Assembly: GCF_000349565.1 (NCBI RefSeq)
Contig: NZ_KB714609.1
Location: 1-64,000 of the forward strand
Direction of reading: 5' to 3'
Length of the DNA stretch: 64,000 nucleotides
Source: Curtobacterium flaccumfaciens UCD-AKU
GTDB taxonomy: Bacteria > Actinomycetota > Actinomycetes > Actinomycetales > Microbacteriaceae
Position 1 is the stretch's first letter. Every line of letters starts with the position of its first letter. Position numbers and translations under genes: made by a program. This document shows, one piece after another, positions 1 through 10,390 of the stretch. The notes below the pieces were generated by a model, which had not been told where the DNA came from, searched no databases, and saw nothing but the letters and a program-made list of their open reading frames with translations.

Positions 1-50
1 CAAGTAACACCCCCGCACCACCGCAACACCAGCACCACGCACGACACGGA

Positions 51-82
51 GAGTCGCTCCGCCGATCAGGGCGGAGCGGCTC
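51..82 (+). terminator. Hairpin terminator of an upstream gene
   Basis: The arms GAGTCGCTCCGCC (51-63) and GGCGGAGCGGCTC (70-82) pair over 13 bp with one T/G wobble around the loop GATCAG. A short T-containing stretch follows. It lies before the uvrA-like gene and probably ends a gene outside the window. Confidence 0.7.
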
Positions 83-146
83 TTCGTCGTTCCCGGTTCC
101 GCCGGCGGCACTGCTTCTCCCAGTGGCCGAGCCTACGATCGAGCGA

Positions 147-2570
<2,424 letters not shown>

Positions 2571-2574
2571 CGCA

Positions 2575-2610
2575 GAAGTGCCCGCCAGGATCGCTCCTGA
2601 CGGGCACTTC
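2575..2610. terminator. Bidirectional terminator between convergent genes
   Basis: GAAGTGCCCG (2575-2584) pairs with CGGGCACTTC (2601-2610), and the inner CAGGA/TCCTG continues the stem after one mismatch. It sits between the uvrA-like gene on + and a small gene on -, so it can end both transcripts. Confidence 0.8.
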
Positions 2611-2624
2611 GTCGCTGCCGCTGG

Positions 2625-2780
2625 TTACCGCTGGACCGCTTCCGGCGCGTCGTCGCGGAAGAAGTCGCTGCCGCTGTGCGTGTAGCCGACCTCACCCGTC
2701 CGACGCCACTGCTTGCGGACGCGCTTGAAGGTGGTGATGCGTGCTGGTTCGACGCTCTCGTCGCTCGTGTAGGCGCTCAT
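2625..2780 (-). CDS. Small conserved-looking hypothetical protein (51 aa)
   Basis: A short ORF that starts MSAYTSDESVEP and ends DDAPEAVQR. A good ribosome binding site (AGGGAGA) lies 6-8 nt before the ATG, and the terminator at 2575-2610 lies just after the stop. It is basic in the middle (FKRVRKQWRR) and acidic at the end, with no membrane segment or known domain. I do not recognise the family. The RBS and terminator placement argue that it is real. Confidence 0.6.
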   Translation of the reverse strand: MSAYTSDESVEPARITTFKRVRKQWRRTGEVGYTHSGSDFFRDDAPEAVQR

Positions 2781-2941
2781 GGCTGATCTCCCTGTGTGAT
2801 TAACCGTGGTTCCTCGGCCCCCCGAGATGGAGGCTAACGAGCGGTTTCCACCCGGGTTCGCGATCCGTCCCGGAACGTCCGTCGAACGCAGTTCCGCCCG
2901 CGGGATGGCCGCGGAACGCGGCTCACGCGACCCACGGGGAC

Positions 2942-3000
2942 GGACGGGAGGCCCGGATCACCGCCGGCAGACCGGCGGGGGCGAGTCGCGCCTCCAGACC
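2942..3000. repeat. Intergenic palindromic repeat, family 1 (diverged copy)
   Basis: Contains GGACGGGAGGCCCGG on the left and GCGCCTCCAGACCGG on the right, the two arms of the family-1 palindrome with a degenerate centre. It lies just beyond the stop of the MTA/SAH nucleosidase gene. The rest of 2781-3015 shows only the leader of the 51-aa gene. Confidence 0.6.
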
Positions 3001-3015
3001 GGTGCCCGGGTCGGC

Positions 3016-3723
3016 TCAGGAACGCAGGCCGAGCACCAGATCGTGGACCACGCGCGCTGCGCGCGCCGCGGCGTCGTCCAGGTGCTCACGGAACTCGGCA
3101 CCGTCCGGCGCGCAGAGGTCGCTGATGCACCGGACCGACACGAACGGCATGTCGTGCACGTGGGCGAACTGCGCGATCGCCGCCGACTCCATGTCGACCG
3201 CGGCCACCTCGGGGAACGCGACCCGGAGAGTGCGGGCGCGGCCCTCGGTGACGAAGACCTCGCTGGACCCGATCGTCGCCGGCCGCAGTGGCCACGCGAT
3301 GTCGGCCCCCATGGCGAGCTCGACGAGCCGGGCGTCCGGCGCGTAGCCGGTCGGCATGCCGGGGACCTGGCCCAGGGCGTAGCCGAACGCCGTGGCGTCG
3401 GCGTTGAGGTTGACGTACCGGTCACCGACCAGGACGTCACCGATGGCGACACCGTGCATGAGCCCGCCGGCGGTCCCGACGCTGATCACCGGGATGCCCG
3501 GGCCGAAGTCGTGGAAGCCGTGGGCGACCGCGGCCGTGGCGTTCGTGAAACCGATGCCGCTGCGGCGCACGACGACCGTGGCGCCGCCGATGTCGAGCAG
3601 CTGGTGCGGGTCGTGGCCACCGACGGGGCCGTCGAGCACGGGGACACCGCCGAAGAGGTCGGCGAAGGCCGAGACCTCTTCGCTCATGGCCGCGATGATG
3701 ATCGCGACGGGTTGCTGCTGCAC
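3016..3723 (-). CDS. mtnN: 5'-methylthioadenosine/S-adenosylhomocysteine nucleosidase
   Basis: Hydrolyses MTA and SAH to adenine plus the thioribose product, in methyl-cycle and polyamine salvage. It has 235 aa, the usual size for the PNP/UDP phosphorylase fold. The N-terminus IIIAAMSEEV is the family signature with the early Glu, and the AAVDMESAAIAQ stretch near residue 175 carries the Met-Glu that binds the ribose. SVRCISDLC near residue 198 holds the catalytic Asp. The GTG start has GGGAGGA upstream. A separate MTA phosphorylase is encoded at 30665-31624, so this genome appears to have both routes. The gene stands alone. Confidence 0.9.
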   Translation of the reverse strand: MQQQPVAIIIAAMSEEVSAFADLFGGVPVLDGPVGGHDPHQLLDIGGATVVVRRSGIGFTNATAAVAHGFHDFGPGIPVISVGTAGGLMHGVAIGDVLVGDRYVNLNADATAFGYALGQVPGMPTGYAPDARLVELAMGADIAWPLRPATIGSSEVFVTEGRARTLRVAFPEVAAVDMESAAIAQFAHVHDMPFVSVRCISDLCAPDGAEFREHLDDAAARAARVVHDLVLGLRS

Positions 3724-3780
3724 TGACCGATCCTCCCACGCCGGGCGCGCTCGGACGTGCAGGTCGGGCCGTCGGAACCG

Positions 3781-4707
3781 CTAGGGGCGGGGGACCTGCC
3801 GGGACAGCTCGTCGGCGACGAAGGCGGCGAGCGCGTCGGCGCCGGGGTGGTCGTCGGCGGTGACGGTGACGACGGTGCCGGTGCCGGTGTCGCCCTCGGT
3901 CTGGTCGAACAGGAGCATCTGGCCGTACGCACCGTGCAGCCGCCAGAGCCGCCCGGGGCCACCCCACCCGGCCATGGCGTACCGCTCGTAGCCGGGGCCG
4001 GTGCCCTCGCGCTCGACCCAGTCGGTGTGCATCGCGTCGCACCACCGCGCGCTGACGATCCGCTGTCCGTCGACCATCCCGCGGTTGCGGATCAGGCGTC
4101 CGAGGCGGGCGATTTCCTCGGTGCGGAGCGCCAGCCCCTCACCGCCGGCGACGAACCCGTTCGGGCAGCGTTGCCAATCGACGTCCTGGATGCCGAGCGG
4201 CACGAACAGCCGCTCGGAGACGAACGCACCGACGTCGCCGACCCGGGTCTCGAGCACGCGCATCGCGGTGTAGGTGCTGGCGTTCGCGTACTGGAACACC
4301 CGGCCGCGGGACGGTCGCCGCAGGAACTCGGCAGCCAGGTCCGGCCAGTCCGTCAGCTCGGTCGCCGACCAGGGCATGTCGATCCCGCTGGTCATGGTGA
4401 GCAGGTGGCGGAGGGTGACCCGGTCGACGCCGTCGCCGAGGGCGAGGCCGGTGCCGGTCAGGTACCCGGCGATCGGTTCGTCGACGTCGACCAGGCCGTC
4501 GTCGGCGGCGATGCCGGCGGCCAGGACGCAGACGCCCTTGGCGACGGAGCGGACCTCGCGTCGGACGTCGGGGGTCCAGCGGTGCTCGGCGACGTCGTCG
4601 GTGTCCGTCGCCCCGGTCCGCGTGCGCACGTGGATGCCGTGTGCGGCGAACCCCGTCGCGTCGACGTGGGCGACGACGGCGTCGAGGATGGTCGCGGCGG
4701 TGTGCAC
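3781..4707 (-). CDS. Serine hydrolase of the beta-lactamase/PBP4-like family
   Basis: A 308-aa cytosolic protein (no signal peptide) of the class C beta-lactamase/esterase superfamily. The catalytic SxxK is SVAKG near residue 54, and the second motif YxN is YANAS near residue 138. LHGAYGQ near 260 is the likely third motif. Typical partners are small esters or peptides; the substrate here cannot be read. The GTG start lies about 5 nt after a GAGGAT box and may be leaderless. It is divergent from the small membrane-protein gene at 4773. Confidence 0.8.
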   Translation of the reverse strand: MHTAATILDAVVAHVDATGFAAHGIHVRTRTGATDTDDVAEHRWTPDVRREVRSVAKGVCVLAAGIAADDGLVDVDEPIAGYLTGTGLALGDGVDRVTLRHLLTMTSGIDMPWSATELTDWPDLAAEFLRRPSRGRVFQYANASTYTAMRVLETRVGDVGAFVSERLFVPLGIQDVDWQRCPNGFVAGGEGLALRTEEIARLGRLIRNRGMVDGQRIVSARWCDAMHTDWVEREGTGPGYERYAMAGWGGPGRLWRLHGAYGQMLLFDQTEGDTGTGTVVTVTADDHPGADALAAFVADELSRQVPRP

Positions 4708-4772
4708 ACCCCATCCTCTCGTGTCCGAGCGGCTGCGGGCACGGGCAGGGTCCGCCGCGTACCGTCCGGCTC

Positions 4773-5105
4773 GTGTCCGACGAACAGCCCCGCCGCCCCG
4801 ATCCCACCCGCGTCGGCGACCAGCCCGCGCTCCGCACGGCCTCGGGCTCGAACTGGCTCGTGTGGGGCGCCGTCACGGCCGTGATCGTCGCCGCCGTGAT
4901 GGTGCTCATGGCGATCCGGGCGCCGGCGATCGGCTGGCCCGCCCTGGTGCTCGTGGCCCTGTTGTTCGTGACGATGGTCGTGGTGCGAGCCGCCGTCCGG
5001 CCGAAACGGGCCCGACTCGTCACCCTGGCCGTCATCGACCTCGGCATCGTGGTCGTCGGGCTGGTGGCGACCCTGGCGGTGCTGTACTCGTCGCCCGTCG
5101 GCTGA
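4773..5105 (+). CDS. Small membrane protein of unknown function
   Basis: 110 aa. A hydrophilic N-terminus of about 25 residues is followed by three hydrophobic segments: WLVWGAVTAVIVAAV, then WPALVLVALLFVTMVVV, then a last one ending ATLAVLYSS. A short arginine/lysine-rich loop (RPKRAR) lies before the last segment. The GTG start at 4773 follows TACCGT (4760-4765) by 7 nt, the leaderless pattern common in this window. It is probably an integral membrane protein; I do not recognise the family. Confidence 0.65.
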   Translation: MSDEQPRRPDPTRVGDQPALRTASGSNWLVWGAVTAVIVAAVMVLMAIRAPAIGWPALVLVALLFVTMVVVRAAVRPKRARLVTLAVIDLGIVVVGLVATLAVLYSSPVG

Positions 5106-5121
5106 TGCCACGATGGCATGT

Positions 5122-5143
5122 TGATAACGGTTCTCACTAAGAT
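5122..5143 (+). promoter_or_regulatory. Fur/Zur-type 7-1-7 palindrome overlapping a promoter
   Basis: TGATAACGGTTCTCA (5122-5136) is a near-perfect 7-1-7 inverted repeat, the geometry of actinobacterial Zur boxes. It sits directly upstream of a -10-like TAAGAT (5138-5143) for the flavoprotein operon, so a bound repressor would block RNA polymerase. Which metal regulator binds is inferred from shape only. Confidence 0.55.
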
Positions 5144-5212
5144 GGTGCGCATCGGCCACCGCACGGTGGCCGTTCCACCGACGCAGCCACAGCTGCTGGG
5201 AAGACCGACCCC

Positions 5213-6340
5213 ATGCCAGCACCACACCCCACCGAGACCCTCGATGCCCTCGTGGTCGGAGCCGGACCGGCCGGCATCGGCACCGGCCTGGCGCTCCACG
5301 CCGTCGACGGCCTGCTGTTCGGCGTCGTCGACCGCGGCGTCGTCGGGGACACGTTCCAGCGATGGCCGGAGCACCAGCGGTTCCTGACACCGTCCTTCAC
5401 CGGCAACGGGTTCGGCTCCACCGACCTCAACGCGGTCCACCCGCGCACCTCACCCGCCTACAGCCTGGCGACGGACTACCCGTCGGGGCCGGAGTACGCC
5501 CGGTACCTGCGTGGCGTCGTCGCCGCCTTCCACCTGCCGACCCTGCCGGACACCGAGGTCGAGGACATCGAGCCGGACGACGACGGCTTCCGCGTGGCCA
5601 CCAGCCGCGGCCCCGTCGTCGCCCGGAACGTGGTCTGGGCCGGCGGCGAGTTCTCGGACCCGACCCTGCCCCGCTGCGCCGGTACGTCGCTCGGAGTACA
5701 CGCCTCCGCCGAGGCAGCCTGGGTGGCACGGCCCGGGCACGTGGTGGTCGTGGGCGGGTTCGAGTCCGGTATCGACCTGGCGTGCCACCACGTCGAACAG
5801 GGGGCGACGGTGACGGTCGTCGACCCGTCCCACCCCTGGGACGCCGGCAGCGGATCGGACCCGTCGTTCCGACTCGCCCCGCGGACCCGCCAGCGGCTCG
5901 CCGTCGCGCGGGCCAGCGGACGCCTCACCCTGGTCGACGACGGCCAGGTCACCGGCATCAAGCGGTCCGGCGACGGTTTCTCCGTCGGGGTCGCCGGACG
6001 AACGGCCCTGGTGGCGGACGCACCGCCGATCCTCGCCACCGGGTACGGGCCGGGGCTCGGGCCGGCCGCGAGCCTGTTCGACACCCGCGCGGACGGCTGG
6101 CCGCTGCTCACCGAGGACGACGAGTCGACCACCACGCCCGGGCTGTTCCTGGCCGGCACAGCGCTCCGGCACGGTGGGCTGCAGTTCTGCTTCGTGTACA
6201 AGTTCCGGCAGCGGTTCGCCCACGTCGCCCGCGTCATCGGCGAACGGGCCGGACGTGACTGCGGTGCGCTGCAGGAGTGGGACGACGCCGGGATGCTCAC
6301 CGACGACCTGAGCTGCTGCGGTGTCGAATGCGCGTGCTGA
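5213..6340 (+). CDS. FAD/NAD(P)-binding oxidoreductase with Cys-rich tail
   Basis: A 375-aa flavoprotein. Near the N-terminus VVGAGPAGIG is the FAD-binding GxGxxG, and VVVVGGFESGIDLA near residue 180 is a second, pyridine-nucleotide-type Rossmann site. VLATGYG-like ILATGYGPG near 280 and TPGLFLAG near 312 are typical of flavin monooxygenase/thioredoxin-reductase relatives. The protein ends CCGVECAC, a cluster that could bind metal or thiols. It is the first gene of a three-gene operon (its stop overlaps the transporter start) behind a Zur/Fur-like palindrome. The pairing with an ACR3/BASS-type transporter recalls arsenic or metal handling. Substrate unknown. Confidence 0.8.
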   Translation: MPAPHPTETLDALVVGAGPAGIGTGLALHAVDGLLFGVVDRGVVGDTFQRWPEHQRFLTPSFTGNGFGSTDLNAVHPRTSPAYSLATDYPSGPEYARYLRGVVAAFHLPTLPDTEVEDIEPDDDGFRVATSRGPVVARNVVWAGGEFSDPTLPRCAGTSLGVHASAEAAWVARPGHVVVVGGFESGIDLACHHVEQGATVTVVDPSHPWDAGSGSDPSFRLAPRTRQRLAVARASGRLTLVDDGQVTGIKRSGDGFSVGVAGRTALVADAPPILATGYGPGLGPAASLFDTRADGWPLLTEDDESTTTPGLFLAGTALRHGGLQFCFVYKFRQRFAHVARVIGERAGRDCGALQEWDDAGMLTDDLSCCGVECAC

Positions 6341-7362
6341 TGCCGGCACAGCGGCCCGCCCGCCCCGCCGGTGCACGACTCTGGGCCACCCCCGCGATCG
6401 TCGGCGGTGCCATCTTGCTCGGGTCGGTGATCGGCGGCGTCTCGCCGTCGAGCGGTGACGCCATGGGCTCCGTGGTGGACCTGCTGGTGATCACCCTGGT
6501 CGTCGCCCTGTTCGTCGACGTCCCGCTCCACCGCCTGCCCCGGACACCGGGCGCGTGGAAGGTCATCGGCATCGCCTGGAGCATGAACTTCCTGCTCGCC
6601 CCGCTCGTCGCCTTCCTGCTGACCCGCGTGGCCCTGCCCGGCCACCCGGCCGTCCAACTCGGCGTGATGCTGTACTTCCTGGCGCCCTGCACCGACTGGT
6701 TCCTGGCGTTCACCCGCCTGAGCGACGGTGACACCGCCGTGGGCGCGACCCTGCTGCCGATCAACATGGTCACCCAGCTGCTCCTGTTCCCGGTGTGGAT
6801 CACGGTCCTCGGCGGCAACGCCGGCATCGATGCCGTGGGAACCGTCGGCACCCTGCTGCAGTGGTTCGTCCTGCCCGTCGCGATCGCCGTGGCGATCCGC
6901 CTCGGCATCGCACTGCTGCCGACCGGCACTCGAGCCCGCGCCGCGGCGCTGCCCGGCCGGGCGATCCCGTGGATCGTCGGGGCGATGGTCGCCGGCCTCT
7001 TCGCCTCGCACATCCGGCTGCTGCTGGCGAACCTGCCGGTGTTCGTCGCCGTGCTGGGGTGCGCAGTGGTGTTCTTCGCCGTCATGTACGTCGCCGCCGA
7101 GTCCGCGTCACGCCTCGCCGCCCTGTCGTACCCGAGGACAGCACTGCTCGCGATGACGACGGCGGCCCGCAACGCGCCCCTGATGATCGGGCTGACGAGC
7201 GCCGCGCTCCCCCACCAGCCCCTGGTCACCACGGCGATCGTGGTCGGGATGCTCGTCGAGTTCCCGCACCTGCTCGCGGTGCGGCACCTGCTGCTGCGTC
7301 GGCGACGTGGTCAGCGCACCGGGCGACGCCTGCGCGGCACCGCAGCTTGGGGGCACCCGTGA
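6340..7362 (+). CDS. ACR3/BASS-family ('arsenic resistance') transporter
   Basis: About 340 aa with roughly ten hydrophobic segments, the fold of bile acid:sodium symporter and ACR3 carriers. The segment FLAPCTDWFLAF near residue 112 matches the APCT motif whose Cys is essential in ACR3. The start could be the ATG at 6340 (in TGATG with the previous stop) or at 6328. It is translationally coupled to the flavoprotein upstream and to the 63-aa ORF downstream (GTGA). Arsenite export is possible, but the Zur-like operator suggests another metal or thiol ligand. The family call is firm; the substrate is not. Confidence 0.75.
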   Translation: MPAQRPARPAGARLWATPAIVGGAILLGSVIGGVSPSSGDAMGSVVDLLVITLVVALFVDVPLHRLPRTPGAWKVIGIAWSMNFLLAPLVAFLLTRVALPGHPAVQLGVMLYFLAPCTDWFLAFTRLSDGDTAVGATLLPINMVTQLLLFPVWITVLGGNAGIDAVGTVGTLLQWFVLPVAIAVAIRLGIALLPTGTRARAAALPGRAIPWIVGAMVAGLFASHIRLLLANLPVFVAVLGCAVVFFAVMYVAAESASRLAALSYPRTALLAMTTAARNAPLMIGLTSAALPHQPLVTTAIVVGMLVEFPHLLAVRHLLLRRRRGQRTGRRLRGTAAWGHP

Positions 7363-7550
7363 CGCACCGGGTCCGGCTCGTCGTCGTGCCGACCGAGCGG
7401 CGGGTGATCGAGACCGAGCACGACGACCGGCGGACGGCGCTCCTGCTCGCGCTGGGCCAGGTGCCCCTCGGGTACACGGTCACCGACGTCGACGTGCTGC
7501 CGGAGCACGAGGACACCGAGCACGACCCCGCGGAGCCGGGCCGACGCTGA
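7359..7550 (+). CDS. Small hypothetical protein (63 aa), operon end
   Basis: Starts at a GTG overlapping the transporter stop (GTGA), so it is likely co-translated. The sequence has a beta-rich VRLVVVPTERR start and an acidic, proline-containing tail (PEHEDTEHD). No Cys, no membrane segment, no known family. It is the third gene of the flavoprotein/BASS operon and ends before a family-1 palindrome. Confidence 0.55.
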   Translation: MTHRVRLVVVPTERRVIETEHDDRRTALLLALGQVPLGYTVTDVDVLPEHEDTEHDPAEPGRR

Positions 7551-7596
7551 GCGGGGCGCTCCGACGGCGCTGGTACGGCCCGAGACGGTCACGATG

Positions 7597-7642
7597 CCGG
7601 ACGGGAGGCCCGTGACGGGCCCGCACCGCGCCTCCAGTCCGG
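7597..7642. repeat. Intergenic palindromic repeat, family 1
   Basis: CCGGACGGGAGGC (7597-7609) pairs with GCCTCCAGTCCGG (7630-7642), one mismatch. It lies between the convergent ends of the flavoprotein operon and the TetR gene, so it probably acts as a bidirectional terminator. Confidence 0.8.
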
Positions 7643-7671
7643 TGCCGGTCGCGACCGGTGCACGTGGCCGG

Positions 7672-8274
7672 CTACGCGCTGTCGGTCACCGTCGGCTGCG
7701 CCTGCCGCAGCCCGGTGACCAGGAGGGTCACGATCGTCCGGACGTCGTAGTCGGGGTCCTGGGGACTCCACGCCACCAGGTCACCGACGGCCCGGAGCAG
7801 CTGGTACGGCGGGGTCGGTGCGGCCACCTCGCCGGACGCCCGCGCGGCGTCGAGCAGTCGGCCGAGCACGGGCACGAGCTCGTCGACGAACAGGGTGTGC
7901 AGCGCCGTGAAGCCGTCGGCGTCGCCCTCCCAGACGCGCGCCAGACCGTGCTTGGTGCCGAGGAAGTCGACGAACTGGTGCACCCAGCGCAGCAGGGCGG
8001 CGAACGGTGTCGGCTCCGAGCCGAGCAGCGCCGGCCCCGCGTCGACCAGGGCCTCGATCTGGTGCCGGTAGACGGCGACGACCAGGTCCGAACGGGTCGG
8101 GAAGTGCCGGTAGAGCGTGCCCACTCCGACCCCAGCGGCGGTGGCGACCTCGCGCACCGGTGCACCGACGCCCGAGGCGGCGAAGACCCCGGCAGCGGCG
8201 TCGAGGATCGTGCGCTCGTTGCGCTCCACGTCGCGACGGCGACGCGGCGCGGGGTCGGTCGACGGGGTGCTCAT
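7672..8274 (-). CDS. TetR-family transcriptional regulator
   Basis: 200 aa. The N-terminal DNA-binding domain is clear: TILDAAAGVFAASG followed by VREVATAAGVGVGTLYRHFPTRSDLV, the TetR helix-turn-helix with the YRHF motif. The C-terminal ligand domain is not identifiable. It is divergent from the alpha/beta hydrolase gene at 8429. Repeated GGAAC-n-GCTCCG elements lie in the gap (8307-8374), so it most likely represses that hydrolase/SDR operon and itself. Confidence 0.88.
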   Translation of the reverse strand: MSTPSTDPAPRRRRDVERNERTILDAAAGVFAASGVGAPVREVATAAGVGVGTLYRHFPTRSDLVVAVYRHQIEALVDAGPALLGSEPTPFAALLRWVHQFVDFLGTKHGLARVWEGDADGFTALHTLFVDELVPVLGRLLDAARASGEVAAPTPPYQLLRAVGDLVAWSPQDPDYDVRTIVTLLVTGLRQAQPTVTDSA

Positions 8275-8306
8275 GCCTCGATCATCGCACGACACCGACG
8301 CGATGC

Positions 8307-8374
8307 GGAACAGCGCTCCGCTTCCCCTTGCAATCCGGATCGCTGTTCCGTATCGTTCCGGAACGTCGCTCCGT
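8307..8374 (+). promoter_or_regulatory. Promoter with TetR-type operators for the hydrolase/SDR operon
   Basis: TTGCAA (8328-8333), a 17-nt spacer and TATCGT (8351-8356) form a good sigma-70-type promoter. GGAACAGCG (8307-8315) and CGCTGTTCC (8341-8349) are a perfect inverted repeat. A second element starts GGAACGTCGCTCCG at about 8361 beside a TTCCGGAA core. These are plausible binding sites for the divergent TetR protein. Confidence 0.65.
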
Positions 8375-8428
8375 TTCGGACGACAGTCGCTCCGTCCGCG
8401 GGCGACACGGCATCCCGGAAAGGCCCCC

Positions 8429-9355
8429 ATGGCACCCACAGCACCCCGACCACAGGTCATCAGCGTGCGCCCCGTCACACTCCCCGCACCCTCGCGCGGT
8501 CAGGACCTCGAGGTCCGGATCACGGCACCGACGACCGGCACGGACCTGCCCGTCATCGTCTTCGCCCACGGCTTCGGCCAGTCCATGACCGGCGGCGACC
8601 CCCTGGTCGACCACTGGACCGCGAACGGCTTCGTCGTCGTCCAACCGACGTTCCTCGACGCGAAGTCCTACGGGCTGACGCTCGACGACCCGCGCTACCC
8701 GACCATCTGGCGGACGCGGGTCGACGACCTCGAGCGCGTGCTCGACGACCTCGACCAGATCATCGACGCGGTCCCCGGCCTGAGCGGGCGCGTCGACACC
8801 GCACGCCTCGCCGCGGTCGGACACTCGTGGGGCGGACAGTCCGTGGGCATGCTGCTCGGGGCCCGCGTCCTGGACGCCGACGGACAGCCGGGCGAGGACC
8901 GGACCGACCACCGCGTGCGCGCCGGGGTCCTGCTGTCCACCACCGGGATCGCGCGCGGCGACCTCGTGCCGTTCGCGCAGGAGCACTTCGCGTTCATGAG
9001 CCCCGACTTCAGCCAGCTGCACACCCCGTCACTCGTCGTCGCCGGCGACCACGACCAGTCCCAGCTCTCGACGCGAGGCCCGGACTGGTTCACCGACGTC
9101 TACCACCTGAGCCCCGGCGCGCGGCACCTGGTGACACTCCACGGCGGCGAGCACCTGCTCGGCGGGATCCAGGACTACGAGTCGACCGCCACCACCGACG
9201 AGAGCCCCGAGCGTGTGGACCTCGTCCGCCAGACCACGACGGCGTTCCTCCGGACCGCGCTCGGCCTCGACCCCGACGCGTGGTCGGCGATCGCCGACGC
9301 CGTCGGCCCTGCCACCGCCGCCGGCCACATCGAATCGAAGGAGCACCACTCGTGA
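8429..9355 (+). CDS. Alpha/beta hydrolase (dienelactone hydrolase/chlorophyllase-like)
   Basis: 308 aa. VIVFAHGFGQS near residue 42 is the oxyanion-hole HGFG. AVGHSWGGQS near residue 130 is the nucleophile elbow GxSxG. DHDQS near 210 and GEHLLGG near 240 supply likely Asp and His. No signal peptide, so cytosolic. It is the first gene of an operon with an SDR oxidoreductase (GTGA overlap at 9352) under the divergent TetR regulator. It probably processes an ester or lactone together with the dehydrogenase; the substrate is unknown. Confidence 0.82.
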   Translation: MAPTAPRPQVISVRPVTLPAPSRGQDLEVRITAPTTGTDLPVIVFAHGFGQSMTGGDPLVDHWTANGFVVVQPTFLDAKSYGLTLDDPRYPTIWRTRVDDLERVLDDLDQIIDAVPGLSGRVDTARLAAVGHSWGGQSVGMLLGARVLDADGQPGEDRTDHRVRAGVLLSTTGIARGDLVPFAQEHFAFMSPDFSQLHTPSLVVAGDHDQSQLSTRGPDWFTDVYHLSPGARHLVTLHGGEHLLGGIQDYESTATTDESPERVDLVRQTTTAFLRTALGLDPDAWSAIADAVGPATAAGHIESKEHHS

Positions 9356-10329
9356 TCACCGACCAGCACCCCCTGCCCAGCGGCTTCACCGCCGCGTCCA
9401 CCGCCGCCGACGTCCTGCACGGCGTCGACCTGACCGGCCGGAACGTCGTCGTGACCGGCGGCCACAGCCGCCTCGGCCGCGAGACCAGCCGCGCCCTCGC
9501 GGCGGCCGGCGCCGACGTCACCGTCGCCTCCCGTGACGTCGACCGGGCATCCGCAGCAGTCGCCCACATCCCGGGCATCCGCGTCGAGGCCCTCGACCTC
9601 ACCGACCCGTCGTCGGTCGACGCCTTCGCCGCGCGCTGGTCGGCCTCCAGCCGCCCGCTGCACATGCTCGTGAACAGTGCTGCGATGCTCTTCACCCCGG
9701 ACCGCCGGCTCGACGGCCGCGGCAACGAACTGGCGTTCTCGACGACGCACCTCGGGCACTTCCAGCTCACGCGGGCGCTCCTCCCCGCCCTCCTGGAGGC
9801 CCGTGGTGCGCGGGTCCTGACCGTCACCTCCGGTGCGGCGCGGTTCGGGCAGATCCGGTGGGACGACCTGACGTTCACCCACGGGTACGACCCGGTCACC
9901 GCGTACGGGCAGTCGAAGCGCGCCAACGTCCTGTTCACGGTGGAGCTCGACCGCCGGTACGCCGGCCAAGGCATCCGTGCCTTCGCCGCGCACCCGGGCG
10001 TCATCATCGGACCCGGCCCGCACGACGCCTCGCAGATCGCTTCGTACCGGGAGCAGGGACTGGTCGACGACCACGGGGTGACCGTCATCGACCCCGAGGT
10101 CGGCAAGAAGACCGTCGAGCAGGGCGCAGCCACGCTCGTGTTCGGTGCCGCGAGCCTGCTGCTCGACGGCGTCGGCGGGGTCTACCTGAAGGACAGCGAC
10201 GTCGCCGTGATCGACGACCGGGTCCTGCCCCTCACCGCGGACCGCATCCCGTCGAACGCGAACTCGGCCATGCTCGACGCCGGCGACGCGCGCCGGCTGT
10301 GGGAGGTCAGCGAGGGACTCCTGGCCTGA
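9352..10329 (+). CDS. Short-chain dehydrogenase/reductase
   Basis: 325 aa. VVVTGGHSRLGRETSRAL near residue 32 is the TGxxxGxG cofactor site. LVNSAAM near 105 corresponds to NNAG, TVTSGAA near 155 holds the catalytic Ser, and YGQSKRANV near 184 is YxxxK. It resembles the retinol-dehydrogenase-like WW-oxidoreductase subgroup of SDRs. The GTG start overlaps the hydrolase stop and has AAGGAG 9 nt upstream. It is co-regulated with the hydrolase, probably by the TetR protein at 7672-8274. Confidence 0.85.
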   Translation: MITDQHPLPSGFTAASTAADVLHGVDLTGRNVVVTGGHSRLGRETSRALAAAGADVTVASRDVDRASAAVAHIPGIRVEALDLTDPSSVDAFAARWSASSRPLHMLVNSAAMLFTPDRRLDGRGNELAFSTTHLGHFQLTRALLPALLEARGARVLTVTSGAARFGQIRWDDLTFTHGYDPVTAYGQSKRANVLFTVELDRRYAGQGIRAFAAHPGVIIGPGPHDASQIASYREQGLVDDHGVTVIDPEVGKKTVEQGAATLVFGAASLLLDGVGGVYLKDSDVAVIDDRVLPLTADRIPSNANSAMLDAGDARRLWEVSEGLLA

Positions 10330-10390
10330 TCGCCGTGGGCCGGGTGCCTCGTCTGCTCACTGTTCTCGTCGTCCTCGCTACTGTGTGACG

